Shown one piece after another: positions 1 to 9,719 of a stretch of DNA of 64,000 nucleotides. Source of the DNA: Actinobacteria bacterium 69-20 (lineage in GTDB: Bacteria > Actinomycetota > Actinomycetes > Mycobacteriales > Nakamurellaceae); the NCBI GenBank assembly GCA_001897425.1, contig MKSW01000011.1, positions 62,001 through 126,000 of the forward strand. The letters run 5' to 3'. A program made the translations under genes and the position numbers. Numbering within the stretch: the first letter of the stretch is position 1; each line of letters begins with the position of its first letter. The notes below the pieces were generated by a model that was not told the DNA's origin, did no database searches, and was given only the letters and a program-made list of their open reading frames with translations.

Positions 1-889
1 GCGGGGTGAACGCGTGCGGATGCGCAAGGATCGCGGCGACGGCGGCCGCGCCCGCCGGCTCGACCACCAACTTCGCACGCTCCAGACACAGCAGCATCGC
101 CCGCGAGAGCTGCCCCTCGGAGACCGTCACGATCTCGTCGACGAGGTGGGACACGTGCTCGAAGGTCAGGTTGCTCGGCTGATCGACGGCGATGCCGTCC
201 GCGAGCGTCGTCATGGACGTGGCGCGCACCGGGTGACCGGCGGCCAGCGAGGCGGGCCAGGCGGCCGCGGAGTCGGCTTGCACCCCGACCACCCGGGTCC
301 CCGGCCGTAGGGCCTTGACGGCTGTCGCGATACCGCTGATCAGCCCGCCGCCCCCGGTCGCCACGATCACGGTCGCGACATCCGGTACCTGGTCGCAGAT
401 CTCGAGCCCGACGGTGCCCTGGCCGCGCAGGATGTCCGGGTGATCGAACGGGTGCACCAGCACGGCGCCGGTCTCGGCGCTCATCGCGCGCGCGGCCTGG
501 AGCGACCCCTCGATCGTGTCGCCGACCAGGTGCACGGTCGCCCCGTACGCCTTGGTCGCGGCCAGCTTGGCGATCGACGCGCCCACCGGCATGAACACCG
601 TCGCCGCGGTGCCGAGCATGCGCGCCGCGAGGGCAACCCCCTGGGCATGGTTCCCGGCCGAGGCCGCGACCACGCCGTTGGCTCGCTCGGCGTCGGTGAG
701 CCGCGAGATCCTGGTGTAGGCACCGCGGATCTTGAAAGAGCCGGTGCGCTGCAGGTTCTCGCACTTGAGGAACACCGGCCCGCCGACCATCTCCTGGAGC
801 GGTCGCGAGCTATCGACCGGCGTATGCCGCACGATCGGCTCGAGCAGATCCGCGGCGGCACGTATTTCGTCCAGGGTGACTCGTTGCAT
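1..889 (-). CDS. ilvA: Threonine dehydratase (threonine ammonia-lyase), 3' part missing at window edge
   Basis: PLP-dependent deamination of threonine to 2-oxobutyrate, the entry to isoleucine synthesis or threonine catabolism. The first 296 residues are present and translate cleanly from ATG at 889, with a modest AGGA 8 bases upstream. The Schiff-base lysine lies in SFKIRGAY (K53), the substrate loop is SAGNHAQG (77-84) and the phosphate-binding glycine loop is GGGGLISG (179-186). The frame runs off the left edge, so presence or absence of a C-terminal ACT regulatory domain cannot be judged; a short catabolic form or a full biosynthetic form are both possible. It lies 133 bp downstream of the permease gene on the same strand. 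Confidence 0.93.
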   Translation of the reverse strand, partial: MQRVTLDEIRAAADLLEPIVRHTPVDSSRPLQEMVGGPVFLKCENLQRTGSFKIRGAYTRISRLTDAERANGVVAASAGNHAQGVALAARMLGTAATVFMPVGASIAKLAATKAYGATVHLVGDTIEGSLQAARAMSAETGAVLVHPFDHPDILRGQGTVGLEICDQVPDVATVIVATGGGGLISGIATAVKALRPGTRVVGVQADSAAAWPASLAAGHPVRATSMTTLADGIAVDQPSNLTFEHVSHLVDEIVTVSEGQLSRAMLLCLERAKLVVEPAGAAAVAAILAHPHAFTP

Positions 890-1022
890 GGATCGAATCC
901 TGCCAGCACCCGACCTGCTCCGCGCCGTGACCCACCGGTGCGACCCACCGGTGCACCCGTCGCTGCGAGCGATCGGCTGCCGTGGTCGATCACGACCGGC
1001 GGCCGGCTGCGCACGGCGACCG

Positions 1023-3413
1023 CTACCCCTCGCCCGCCGCCTCCGGCAACAGTTCGTAGATCGGGTTGGCGATCGCGAGGTGATCCTTGTATCGGCCGAC
1101 GCGGCCGGTCGCACGCAGCCGAGCACCGGGGGCGATGCCGGGGATGCTGGTGCGGCCGAAGAAGAGCAGACGCAGCCCGCCGGAATCGTCGAACAGCCGG
1201 GCCTCCATCGACACGCCGGCCATCGAGCTGGTTTGCACCGAGACGACGCGTCCCTCGACGGTGACGTACCGCCTCCACACCGCATCGGCGATCGGCGTGA
1301 GCGCCCGGCCCGCCGGCGCCGGCACGGCCTTTCGCCGCGGGCGCGGACCGGCATGGCCGACGCGGCCGGATCCGCTCGCCACCGGTGCCAAGGCCGGGGT
1401 CGCGGCGGCCCGTCGCTCCTCGGCCTCGAGGCGCACGACCACGTCATGCGACAGCGTGGTGTCGTACGGCACGATGGTCGCCGCGACGTGCGGAATCCGC
1501 CCGACGGCGGCGGCGATCCGGTCCGCCGTGCGATCGTGCAGCAACTGCCCCCATCCGCGCCGATACGTCCGACGCGGCAGCAGCACCGTGGTCTCCGCGC
1601 TCTCGCCGACCACGGTGGACAGAGCGAATTCGGCGGCCGAACGCACCAGGCGCCGGTCCGGGCACTCGACGATCTCCAGCGGGTACCGATCCCCCAGGCG
1701 GCGATCCACCCATCCGCGTTGCAGCCGATCGGCGACCATGTTGTCGATGACGAAATGCACGGCGCGCAACTCGGTGGGGCGCAGGCTCGCGGCGTAGCGC
1801 AGTGCCCGCAGCGCGGCCAGGTCGAGCGTGTCGACCATGACGAGCACGACGTGCCGCGGATACCGTGGCGCCTCGGCCTGGTCCTGGCGGATCCAGGTCG
1901 CCAGGTCCAGTGACCGGGCCTCCGCGCGGTACTGCCGATTGAGGCGGATGAAGACGAACACGAGGATCGGGAACAGCAGGACGACCAGCCACGCGCCCTC
2001 GGTGAACTTGACCACGACGAAGATCAGCACCACCAGTGCGGACAGCGCGCCGCCGGACGCGTTGATGACGAGCCTCCGCCGCCAACTCGATTCGCGCCGG
2101 ACATGGTGGTAGCGGGCCATGCCGAAGCCGGCCATCGCGAACCCGGTGAAGACGCCGATGGCGTAGAGCGGCAGCAACGTATTGACCTTGGCGTGTGCGA
2201 CGGCGATCAGCGCGATCGACACGCCCGCGAGCACGATGATCCCGTTCGAGAACACCAGCCGGTGGCCGCGTTTGGTGAGCTGTCGGGGCAGGAAGGAGTC
2301 CTCGGCGACGAAGCTGGCCAGGAACGGGAAGCCGTTGAAGCTGGTGTTCGCGCCCGTGTAGAGGATGAGCGCGGAGGCCGCCTGAACGACGATGTAGAAG
2401 ACATGGCCGGCCGGGCCGTTGCCGAAGACGGCGCGCGCCTCCTGGGAGATCACCGACGGATAGCCGGCCGAAAACGGCGTCGCGTGGGTGACATGCGCCA
2501 GCCACGAGACGCCGGCGACGAGCACGCCGAGGATGCTCGCCATGATGACTAGCACGCGCCGCGCGTTGCGACCCTGGGGCGCCCGGAAGGCGCTCACGCC
2601 GTTCGATATCGCCTCCAGGCCGGTGAGCGACGACCCGCCGTTCGCGAACGAGCGCAGCACCACGAGGACCACGACGAAGAACACGAGACCCGATCTGTGG
2701 TCCACCGGCACGGTCCCGACCAGCGCGTGCGGGTCGTATCGCGTCAGCGTGCCGGAAATCTCCTTGATGATCCCGACGACGATGACGGCGAACATCGCGG
2801 CGGTGAAGGCGTAGGTGGGCAGCGCGAACAGCTTGCCGGCTTCGCGAATGCCGCGCAGGTTCCCGTAGGCGATGAGAATGACGACGCCGATCGTGATCTC
2901 GGTGCTATAAGGACCGAGTGCCGGGACGGCGGACGCCACGGCGACGGTGCCGGCAGCGGCCTGCACCGCGACGGTGACGACGTAGTCGATGAGCAGCGCG
3001 ACGGCGGCGACCTGCGCGACGCGCGGCCCGAAGTTCTCCCGGGCGACGACATAGGACCCGCCGGCGCGCGTGTAGACCTGGACGACCTCCCGATAGGACA
3101 GCGTCATCAGCACGAGGATCAGCAGGATCGCGCCGGTGATGGGCAGCACGATGGTGAACGCGGCCATGCCGAACCACGGCAACAGCTCGACCAGCATCGC
3201 CTCGGTGCCGTACGCCGAGGAGGAGATGCAGTCGGGCGAGAGCACGCCCAGCGCCACCGTTTTCGAGAGCTTCTGGTGCCGCAGATCGGCCGAGATCAGC
3301 GGACGGCCGAGCAGGGCGCACTTGATGCGGTAGCCGAGACGCTCGGGGATGTCGATGGACATCCGCGGGTCGTTCGGGCCTTCGGTCGCTCGGCCGCGCT
3401 GCGACTCCGTCAT
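1023..3413 (-). CDS. APC-family amino-acid permease with C-terminal OB-fold domain
   Basis: A 796-residue protein. Residues about 50-490 form a 12-helix APC-superfamily transporter; SSSAYGTEAM and the TRAGGSYVV region near residue 115 fit the family. A soluble segment of about 200 residues follows (about 500-690), with an alternating strand-helix pattern such as HVVLVMVDTLDLAALRALRYA, reminiscent of the cytosolic domains of such permeases. The last 90 residues (about 703-790), with VTVEGRVVSVQ and ARLRATGRVG, look like an OB-fold. In mycobacteria similar permease and OB-fold proteins are, from memory, separate genes in one neighbourhood (Rv2690c and Rv2694c), so this appears to be a fusion. 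The start is ATG with GGAGGA 5 bases upstream. Substrate unknown. Confidence 0.88.
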   Translation of the reverse strand: MTESQRGRATEGPNDPRMSIDIPERLGYRIKCALLGRPLISADLRHQKLSKTVALGVLSPDCISSSAYGTEAMLVELLPWFGMAAFTIVLPITGAILLILVLMTLSYREVVQVYTRAGGSYVVARENFGPRVAQVAAVALLIDYVVTVAVQAAAGTVAVASAVPALGPYSTEITIGVVILIAYGNLRGIREAGKLFALPTYAFTAAMFAVIVVGIIKEISGTLTRYDPHALVGTVPVDHRSGLVFFVVVLVVLRSFANGGSSLTGLEAISNGVSAFRAPQGRNARRVLVIMASILGVLVAGVSWLAHVTHATPFSAGYPSVISQEARAVFGNGPAGHVFYIVVQAASALILYTGANTSFNGFPFLASFVAEDSFLPRQLTKRGHRLVFSNGIIVLAGVSIALIAVAHAKVNTLLPLYAIGVFTGFAMAGFGMARYHHVRRESSWRRRLVINASGGALSALVVLIFVVVKFTEGAWLVVLLFPILVFVFIRLNRQYRAEARSLDLATWIRQDQAEAPRYPRHVVLVMVDTLDLAALRALRYAASLRPTELRAVHFVIDNMVADRLQRGWVDRRLGDRYPLEIVECPDRRLVRSAAEFALSTVVGESAETTVLLPRRTYRRGWGQLLHDRTADRIAAAVGRIPHVAATIVPYDTTLSHDVVVRLEAEERRAAATPALAPVASGSGRVGHAGPRPRRKAVPAPAGRALTPIADAVWRRYVTVEGRVVSVQTSSMAGVSMEARLFDDSGGLRLLFFGRTSIPGIAPGARLRATGRVGRYKDHLAIANPIYELLPEAAGEG

Positions 3414-3455
3414 GGTGTTCCTCCGTCATGCGGGCCGCGAGCGGCCGCGCTCACC

Positions 3456-4496
3456 TCAAGCGTTGCGCGGCCAGTAGTCGTCCGGCTTGAGCACCACCGC
3501 GGCGGCGCCGAGGATGCCGGCATCGCCGCCGAGCTCCGCGGCAACGATGCGGGGCCGCGCGGCGTAGCCCAGGGCGGCATATCGCCGGTAGGCCGCGTCC
3601 ATGGGCTGCGCGAGGAGGTCGAACGCGTGCGCCACGCCGCCGCCGATCACCACTCTGTCGAGGTCGAGGAGGGTGACGGCGCCGGCGACCGCCATGCCGA
3701 TCGCCTCCGCAGCGCGGCGCATGGCGGCGAGTGCGATCTCGTCCCCCGCGCGGGCGGCCTCGGCGACGGCGGTGGTCGTCCGCAGCGGGACGTCCCTGTC
3801 GCTCGTGTGCTCGGCGGCCCAGCGGGCGATCGACGTGCCGCTGGCCACCGCCTCCAGGCAGCCGATGCCGCCGCAGGCGCACACGGGCCCGGCGGGGTCG
3901 ATCGATATGTGACCGATGTGCCCCGCGTTCCCGCCGGCACCCGGAACCACGCGCCCGTCGAGGATCAGACCTCCGCCGACGCCGGTCGACACGACCATGC
4001 CCAGCACGTTGCCCAGGCCCCGGGCGGCGCCGAGCCAATGCTCGGCCACGGTCACGGCGACCGCATCGCCGAACATGCGCACCGGCAGGGCATAACGCTG
4101 CGCGAGCCGATCCCGCAGCGGAAAATCCCGCCAGGCCCCGATATTGACCGGGGACACCGTGCCGGCGCGCGCGTCGAGCGGACCGGCCGTCGCCACGCCG
4201 ATTCCCGCGAGGGCGCCGTCGACCCGGGGCGCCGCAGGTGGCTCGAGCAGCACGGGCCGCTCGGACGGCCCGGGCTGCCCGGACAGCGCAACCGCGCGAA
4301 CATCGTCATAGTCGTAGATCTCGATGCCGGCAGCCGCCAGCGCGCCGTCGGCGGCCTGGCAGACCGCGCCGAAAACCGTTGCCGCGTCACCGGATCGCGG
4401 CGTGGGCACCTGGTGGCGGCCGAGAATCCGGCCGGCGTCCGTGACGACGGCCGCGGCGAGTTTGGTGCCGCCCACATCGATGGCGAGTGCCTGCAT
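3456..4496 (-). CDS. ROK-family sugar kinase
   Basis: A 346-residue ATP-dependent sugar kinase of the ROK family (glucokinase, N-acetylglucosamine or N-acetylmannosamine kinase). The phosphate-binding motif DVGGTK is at 7-12, the second glycine motif STGVGGGLILDG at about 170-181, and the zinc-binding CxCGxxGCxE motif is complete (C206, C208, C213, E215). The catalytic aspartate is probably D144, in MFGDAVAV, a divergent form of the usual NDANA motif. There is no N-terminal HTH, so it is an enzyme and not a NagC-type repressor. Residues 72-92 form a proline-rich insertion (QPGPSERPVLLEPP). It starts 10 bp after metB ends, so the two are probably co-transcribed. Substrate not predictable. Confidence 0.9.
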   Translation of the reverse strand: MQALAIDVGGTKLAAAVVTDAGRILGRHQVPTPRSGDAATVFGAVCQAADGALAAAGIEIYDYDDVRAVALSGQPGPSERPVLLEPPAAPRVDGALAGIGVATAGPLDARAGTVSPVNIGAWRDFPLRDRLAQRYALPVRMFGDAVAVTVAEHWLGAARGLGNVLGMVVSTGVGGGLILDGRVVPGAGGNAGHIGHISIDPAGPVCACGGIGCLEAVASGTSIARWAAEHTSDRDVPLRTTTAVAEAARAGDEIALAAMRRAAEAIGMAVAGAVTLLDLDRVVIGGGVAHAFDLLAQPMDAAYRRYAALGYAARPRIVAAELGGDAGILGAAAVVLKPDDYWPRNA

Positions 4497-4506
4497 CGCG
4501 GGCCCG

Positions 4507-5658
4507 TCAGGACAGCGCGTCGGCGAGATCGGCGGCGAGATCGTCCGCGTCCTCCAGGCCGACGGAGAGCCGGATCAGGTCGGGGGGCACGGCGGTCACC
4601 GAATCCGCGACGGAAGCATGCGTCATCAGGTGCGGATGCTCGATCAGCGACTCGACGCCGCCCAACGACTCGGCCAGTGTGAAAAGCCTGGTGCGGGAAC
4701 AGACCTTGACGGCTTCCTCTTCGCCGCCGACCACCGTGAAGGACACCATCCCGCCGAACCGCCGCATCTGCTTCGCCGCGACCGCATGCCCCGGGTCGTC
4801 GGGCAGGCCCGGGTAGTACACGCGCGCCACCTTCGGCAGACCCACCAGCAACTCGGCGATGCGCTCGGCGTTGTCGCAATGCCGTTCCATGCGCAGCGCA
4901 AGGGTTTTCACTCCGCGCAGGGTGAGCCAGGCGTCGAACGGCGCGGCCCCAGAGCCGACGGTGGTGACGAAGTCCGTGAACGCCTCGGCGAGCTCCTCGT
5001 CGGAGGTGACGAGCGCGCCGCCGATCACGTCGGAATGCCCACCGAGATACTTGGTGGTCGAGTGCATGACGACATCCGCGCCGAGCGAAAGCGGGGTTTG
5101 CAGGTACGGCGAGGCAAAGGTGTTGTCCACGGCCAGTTGTGCCCCGGCGGTATGCGCGATCTCGGCCAACGCCGCGATGTCGCTGACGCCGAGCAGCGGG
5201 TTGGTCGGCGTCTCGCACCAGATCAGCCGGGTGCGCGGGGTGATCGCGGCGCGGACGGCGGCGAGATCGTCGAGCGCCACCGTGGTGCAGGAGATGCCCC
5301 AGGGCACGCCGAACTGGTCGATCATGCGGTAGGTGCCGCCGTACCCGTCGGCCGGCAGGATGACGTGGTCGCCGGGGCGCAACAGCGTCCGCAGCAGGCA
5401 GTCGATCGCCGCCATGCCGCTCGCGAACGCGTGGGCGTGCCGGCCGCCCTCGAGGCTGGCGAGAGCGATCTGCAGCGCGGTCCGGGTCGGATTTCCGGCG
5501 CGCGAATAGTCGAAGCCGGCCTTCATGACGCCGACCTCGTCCATGGCGAAGGTGGAGGTCTGGTAGATCGGCACCGCCATGGCGCCGGTGCGCTGGTCGG
5601 GCTGTTGCCCGGCGTGGATCGCGCGCGTGGCGAAGGCGTCGGTCGGACTCACCGGCAT
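4507..5658 (-). CDS. metB: Cystathionine gamma-synthase (PLP-dependent transsulfuration enzyme)
   Basis: A 383-residue Cys/Met-metabolism PLP enzyme. It joins an activated homoserine ester with cysteine to make cystathionine in methionine synthesis; cystathionine gamma-lyase activity is an alternative that sequence alone cannot exclude. The N-terminal TRAIHAGQQPD, the PLP-phosphate region YSRAGNPTR (51-59), SGMAAI (80-85) and the Schiff-base lysine in HSTTKYLGGHSD (K203) are all present. Length is normal. The printed start is ATG; a TAAGAT hexamer directly precedes it, so a leaderless start at the GTG of codon 3 is also possible. It lies 74 bp from, and divergent to, the MscR-type gene. Confidence 0.92.
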   Translation of the reverse strand: MPVSPTDAFATRAIHAGQQPDQRTGAMAVPIYQTSTFAMDEVGVMKAGFDYSRAGNPTRTALQIALASLEGGRHAHAFASGMAAIDCLLRTLLRPGDHVILPADGYGGTYRMIDQFGVPWGISCTTVALDDLAAVRAAITPRTRLIWCETPTNPLLGVSDIAALAEIAHTAGAQLAVDNTFASPYLQTPLSLGADVVMHSTTKYLGGHSDVIGGALVTSDEELAEAFTDFVTTVGSGAAPFDAWLTLRGVKTLALRMERHCDNAERIAELLVGLPKVARVYYPGLPDDPGHAVAAKQMRRFGGMVSFTVVGGEEEAVKVCSRTRLFTLAESLGGVESLIEHPHLMTHASVADSVTAVPPDLIRLSVGLEDADDLAADLADALS

Positions 5659-5732
5659 ATCTTACGAGCCTTCCCTGACGGGCCGGGCACCTACGGTGGG
5701 GACACACGTCCGCGAAACCCGAGGAGCACGTC

Positions 5733-6836
5733 ATGCCGCGCACGTCCGTCGCCGCCGTCGCCCGCGTGAAGGGCGCTCCGGTCGAGCTGGTCGAGATCCT
5801 TGTCCCCGACCCGGGTCCGGGCGAGGTGGTGGTGCGGGTGCAGGCGTGCGGGGTGTGCCGCACCGATCTGCACTACCGGGACGGCGTGATCGGCGACGAC
5901 TTCCCCTACCTGTTGGGGCATGAGGCGGCCGGCATCGTGGACGCCGTGGGTGCGGACGTGTCCGAGGTCGCGGTCGGCGATTACGTGATCCTCAACTGGC
6001 GCGCGGTCTGCGGGCGGTGCCGGGCGTGCCGGCGGGGGCGGCCGTGGTACTGCTTCGACACCCACCACGCATCGAGCCGCATGACGATCGCGGTCGGGCC
6101 CGATGCGGGACAGGAGCTTTCGCCCGCGCTGGGGATCGGCGCGTTCACCGAGTACACCCTGGTGGCGGCGGGCCAGTGCACGAAGGTGAACCCGGCTGCT
6201 CCGCCGATGGTGGCCGGTCTGGTCGGTTGTGGGCTCGCGGCCGGGCTGGGCGCGGCGCTCAACACGGCGGGTGTGTCCCGCGGCGATTCGGTGGCGGTGA
6301 TCGGCTGCGGCGCGGTGGGCGGCGCGGCGATCGCGGGCGCCCGGCTGGCCGGGGCAACAACGGTGATCGCCGTCAGCCGGAGCGCGCACAAGCTCGCGCT
6401 GGCAACGGATCTGGGCGCGACGGCGACCGTCAACAGCACCGAGTCGGAGGTCGTTCAGGCGGTGCGGACGCTGACCGGGGGCTTCGGCGCGGACATCGTC
6501 ATCGACGCGGCCGGCACCCCCGAGACCTGGCGGCAGGCCTTCTACGCGCGGGACCTGGCCGGCACCGTTGTACTGGTCGGCCTGCCCGCCCCGGGCGCGC
6601 GCATTCCCGAGATCCCGCTGGGCGACGTCTTCGGCCGCGGCGGCGCGCTGAAGGCGTCGTGGTACGGGGATTGCCTACCGTCCCGGGACTTCCCGATGTT
6701 CATCGACCTGTACTTGCAGGGCCGGTTGCCGCTCGACACGTTCGTCTCCGAGACGATCGCGCCGGCCGATTTGAACGCGGCGTTCGACCGGCTTGCCGCC
6801 GGAATGGTGCTCCGCAGCGTGGTGACCTTCGACTGA
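5733..6836 (+). CDS. mscR: S-nitrosomycothiol reductase / mycothiol-dependent formaldehyde dehydrogenase type zinc alcohol dehydrogenase
   Basis: A 367-residue medium-chain zinc dehydrogenase. It follows the actinobacterial MscR pattern closely, with [51 protein letters not shown] and SWYGDCLP. Catalytic zinc ligands are C42 and H63; the structural zinc site is C93, C96, C99 and C107. The NAD-binding [15 protein letters not shown] is around residue 190. The family uses mycothiol as cofactor in detoxifying formaldehyde and S-nitrosomycothiol in the cytosol, which points to a mycothiol-producing actinobacterium. ATG with GAGGAG 5 bases upstream. The metallo-hydrolase often found next to it is absent here. 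Confidence 0.92.
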   Translation: MPRTSVAAVARVKGAPVELVEILVPDPGPGEVVVRVQACGVCRTDLHYRDGVIGDDFPYLLGHEAAGIVDAVGADVSEVAVGDYVILNWRAVCGRCRACRRGRPWYCFDTHHASSRMTIAVGPDAGQELSPALGIGAFTEYTLVAAGQCTKVNPAAPPMVAGLVGCGLAAGLGAALNTAGVSRGDSVAVIGCGAVGGAAIAGARLAGATTVIAVSRSAHKLALATDLGATATVNSTESEVVQAVRTLTGGFGADIVIDAAGTPETWRQAFYARDLAGTVVLVGLPAPGARIPEIPLGDVFGRGGALKASWYGDCLPSRDFPMFIDLYLQGRLPLDTFVSETIAPADLNAAFDRLAAGMVLRSVVTFD

Positions 6837-7031
6837 TCAGGTTCACGCGGAATTGTGGCGGGAATCTCATCTTCGCGACATACGTTCCGAACTGTAGAGA
6901 ACAGCACAGCGACGCGGGAATCTCAGGCACCGTCACCGCGACGACCCGTCCCACGCACGCCGGCGCTGCTAGGAGCGGCGGTAGCGGCGAGACGAGGCTC
7001 ACCACTGGCGCGGAAGCGATGGAGGTGCGCG

Positions 7032-7955
7032 ATGACCACCATGGTGGACAAGAAGGCGCGCGCCGGCGGCGCAGGCGTTTCGAGGCGCGCCGCACGACGG
7101 GGCGCAAGACTGGCGACACGGCCGGCGATCGGATTCGGGGCGGTGACCGCGGGGCTCGTCGGCGCCGTGGGTGCCTCGATGCTGACACTGGTGCATCAGG
7201 CGCGTGAGGCGTCGTCGACCATCGAGACCGCCGCGCTCGGCGCTGCTGCCGTCCGCGGCCTATTGGTCGACGGGCAACCGTTCGACTGGCAGAGCCTGGT
7301 CCTGAACGGCGACGGCGTGTACCTGCCGGACGGTAGCGGCCCGCAGACGACCGCCCCCGCCGGGACGCGCGTCTTGGGAGTCGTGGGCGACTCACTGTCG
7401 ATCGGGTTCGGGTGCATCACTGTCGACGAGTTACCGGGGGTGCGCATGGCACGCGGCGCCGCCGCGTCGCTGCATCGCCCGGTGCGGTTGGTGACCGTGG
7501 GCATCGCCGGCAGCACCACCGCCGAACTCACCGGGCAGGTGAAACGCGTGCTCGCGGAGATGCCGGACGCTGTGGTGGTGACGGTCGGCGCGAACGACGT
7601 CCTACACCGATGCACGCCCCGTCACGCGGCGCGAGAACTGCGCACCATCGTCGAGGAGCTTCGCGCGCGCGGCGTCGGCGTGGTGGTTGCCACCTGCCCG
7701 GATCTGGGCGTCGTCCTGCCGATCGGCCAGCCGCTGCGGCGCATCGTGGGTGCGTGGTCCCGCGACCTGGCCAAGAAGCAGGAGCGGGTCGTCACCGCCG
7801 CGGGCGGGGCGCCGGTGGCGCTGGCACGTTTGGTCAGCCCCGCGTTCTACGGCCACCCGGATCTGTTCTACGTCGACCACTTCCATCCGTCCGGCCAGGG
7901 TTACGCCAAGGCGACCGCGGCGATCCTGCCGGCCGTGATCGACGCCCTCCGGTAG
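7032..7955 (+). CDS. SGNH/GDSL-family hydrolase, membrane-anchored or secreted
   Basis: A 307-residue protein from ATG at 7032, preceded by GGAGG at 7021-7025; the frame is open further upstream but without a better start. A basic N-terminus is followed by a hydrophobic stretch (about residues 35-55) that would act as signal anchor. The lipase/esterase blocks are present: GDSLSIG (nucleophile serine), the glycine of block II in the GIAGST region, GANDVL (block III) and DHFHP (block V, Asp-His pair). The fold covers esterases, acyl-hydrolases and carbohydrate deacetylases; substrate unknown. Mycobacteria have a comparable exported SGNH protein near their metB locus, as here. Confidence 0.85.
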   Translation: MTTMVDKKARAGGAGVSRRAARRGARLATRPAIGFGAVTAGLVGAVGASMLTLVHQAREASSTIETAALGAAAVRGLLVDGQPFDWQSLVLNGDGVYLPDGSGPQTTAPAGTRVLGVVGDSLSIGFGCITVDELPGVRMARGAAASLHRPVRLVTVGIAGSTTAELTGQVKRVLAEMPDAVVVTVGANDVLHRCTPRHAARELRTIVEELRARGVGVVVATCPDLGVVLPIGQPLRRIVGAWSRDLAKKQERVVTAAGGAPVALARLVSPAFYGHPDLFYVDHFHPSGQGYAKATAAILPAVIDALR

Positions 7956-8001
7956 CGGCCGGCACAACCCCGCCGACCGGCGGCACCGAAGCCAAGCGGA
8001 G

Positions 8002-8352
8002 TCAAGCGGAGTCAGCGGGAGACAACCGAAGTCGACCGGCCGGCCGCACCGCCAGCCGCGCAGCGAGATCACCGAGGATCCCCGCCACGACGCCGCCCGG
8101 CACCCCCGCCTCCGCCGCATCGAACGCGAGCACCGCCAGTTGATCGGGCAGCGCCAGCACGCCGACATCCGGTACCGTCCGGCGCTTCTCGCCGCGCGCA
8201 TCGGCAGCAAGGTCGGCCAACTCCTGAAGAGCCGATCGGGCCGCGGCCTCGCGGCCGCCGTACCCCCAGGACGACGCAGGCCGGGCCCGGAGCCTACAGA
8301 GCATGCCCGTCAGGTCCGGGCCCGGCCGCGAGAACACCGTCATATCCGTCAT
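8002..8352 (-). CDS. Small conserved-looking hypothetical protein
   Basis: A 116-residue frame from ATG at 8352, between the SGNH gene (convergent, 46 bp gap) and the Bax-inhibitor gene (same strand, 44 bp upstream). It reads like a soluble helical protein with an acidic/alanine pattern, including ALQELADLAADARGEKRR and VLALPDQLAVLAFDA. I do not recognise a family with certainty. Its first codons (ATGACGGATATGACGGTGTT) are two overlapping copies of the dispersed TATGACG motif described in the findings, so the true start may be a downstream GTG or ATG, or part of the frame may not be coding. Confidence 0.5.
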   Translation of the reverse strand: MTDMTVFSRPGPDLTGMLCRLRARPASSWGYGGREAAARSALQELADLAADARGEKRRTVPDVGVLALPDQLAVLAFDAAEAGVPGGVVAGILGDLAARLAVRPAGRLRLSPADSA

Positions 8353-8396
8353 ATCCGGTCGATACCGGCGGCGCCCCGCGCGACCGGCACCTTAAG

Positions 8397-9179
8397 CTAC
8401 TGCCGGAAGTACGACAGCAGCCGCAGGATCTCCAGGTACAACCACACGAGCGTGACCATCAGTCCGAACGCGAAATACCACGCGAACCTCGCCGGCGCGC
8501 CGATCTTCAGCGCCTTGTCGATCTGGTCGAAGTCGAGCAGGAACGACATCGCCGCGATCACGATGCACACGAGCGAGAACACGATCGCGAGCCCGCCGCC
8601 GGACCGCAGCCCCGTATCGAAGTGGAACAGCCACGCCGCCACCATGTTGAACAGCATCAGCACGACGACGCCGATCATCGCGCCGAGCAGGATCTTGGTG
8701 AACTTCGGCGTCACCCGGATCGCGCCGGTCTTGTAGACGAACAGCATGCCGCCGAAGACGCCCAGCGTGCCGACGATCGCCTGCAGCGCGATGCCGTGGT
8801 AGTTCGGGCTGAGCGACTCGATCCACCCGCTGATGCCGCCCAGCACCACCCCCTCCGCGGCCGCGTAACTCAGGATCAGCGCCGGGTTCGTCGACCGCTT
8901 GAAGATGACGATCATGCTGAGCACCAGCCCGACGACCAGCGCCGGGAGCATCAGCGTGTACGCCTTGAAATACGCCGTGAGCCCGCCCGCGATCACCGCC
9001 ACGCCGAGCACGGTTGCCGTCTTGGCGATCACGTCGTCGAGCGTGAGCAGGCGGGCGGGGGTGCGCGGACCCGCGTACGCCGGCTGGTCGTACATCTGCT
9101 GCAGGTATTCGGCGTTGGGCGCGGCCTGGCCGGCCACTACCTTGTCGATACCCCGGAAGGCAGGGTTGCTGCTGGGCAC
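8397..9179 (-). CDS. Bax inhibitor-1 / YccA family membrane protein
   Basis: A 260-residue integral membrane protein from GTG at 9179, with AGGAGG 6-7 bases upstream (the open frame extends 172 codons further without support). A roughly 75-residue cytoplasmic N-terminus is followed by seven hydrophobic segments. The family-typical pieces ALILSYAAAEGVVLGGISG and FDQIDKALKIGAPARFAWYFAFGL are clear. Members form pH-sensitive calcium-leak type channels in some bacteria; the physiological role in actinobacteria is not established. Divergent from corA across a 540 bp gap. Confidence 0.88.
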   Translation of the reverse strand: MPSSNPAFRGIDKVVAGQAAPNAEYLQQMYDQPAYAGPRTPARLLTLDDVIAKTATVLGVAVIAGGLTAYFKAYTLMLPALVVGLVLSMIVIFKRSTNPALILSYAAAEGVVLGGISGWIESLSPNYHGIALQAIVGTLGVFGGMLFVYKTGAIRVTPKFTKILLGAMIGVVVLMLFNMVAAWLFHFDTGLRSGGGLAIVFSLVCIVIAAMSFLLDFDQIDKALKIGAPARFAWYFAFGLMVTLVWLYLEILRLLSYFRQ

Positions 9180-9719
9180 GGAGACCTCCTGGTCCGAAGA
9201 ATTCCCTCTCACGCCAGCGTACCGAGCACGGGCCGGTATCCGACGTCGATCGCGCTTCGCGGCGCCATCTCCTAGACAACGCCCGCATCGGACATATGGT
9301 TCCCACACTTCTCGGGGCCCGGTGATCGAATATGACGGAGATGACGAGTTCCGTGGTGGTCGAAACCGGTACGGCCGCACGACGCGGCGCGAACGGCGGC
9401 GGGCCGTTCCGTCGGCTATGCTCACGGCGGCTGTGATCCGGCCCGGCGGCGCATATTTCCCGCCTGCGAAGCACCAGAGTGACTCAGCAGTTGAGTGGTA
9501 CCGGCCCGAGGAGGTGGAGCGCTGTGGACGGCGAACCTCCCAGTAGACCCCTTCCTCGAACTCGCATCCGGTAGCCGCGAACACACCCGGGCTCAGCGCC
9601 CGGCCGCCGCGGTCTACGCGCAGGCATATCCCTGCGCTGCTACACCCCGGCCCCGCCTCCGGCCGTCGCCGGCGTGAATCCCGCCCCGGCAGCACGTTGA
9701 TTCAGCTCAGGAGCCCGCC
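9180..9719. other. 540 bp intergenic region between divergent BI-1 and corA genes
   Basis: No gene is supportable here. It contains the AGGAGG of the GTG-started BI-1 gene at its left end and the AGGAG of corA at its right end. A copy of the dispersed TATGACG motif lies at about 9330-9345. It is long enough to hold a metal-responsive leader for corA, but no riboswitch fold could be recognised by eye. Confidence 0.5.

Noticed and set aside
2697-4682. 661-codon plus-strand frame, and the 603-codon minus frame at 4052-5863
   Set aside because: Both cross several genes that have complete family motifs in other frames; long shadow frames are expected in GC-rich DNA.
8397-9695. 432-residue version of the Bax-inhibitor protein
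   Set aside because: The extra N-terminus is Arg/Ser-rich with no similarity; GTG 9179 with AGGAGG matches family length.
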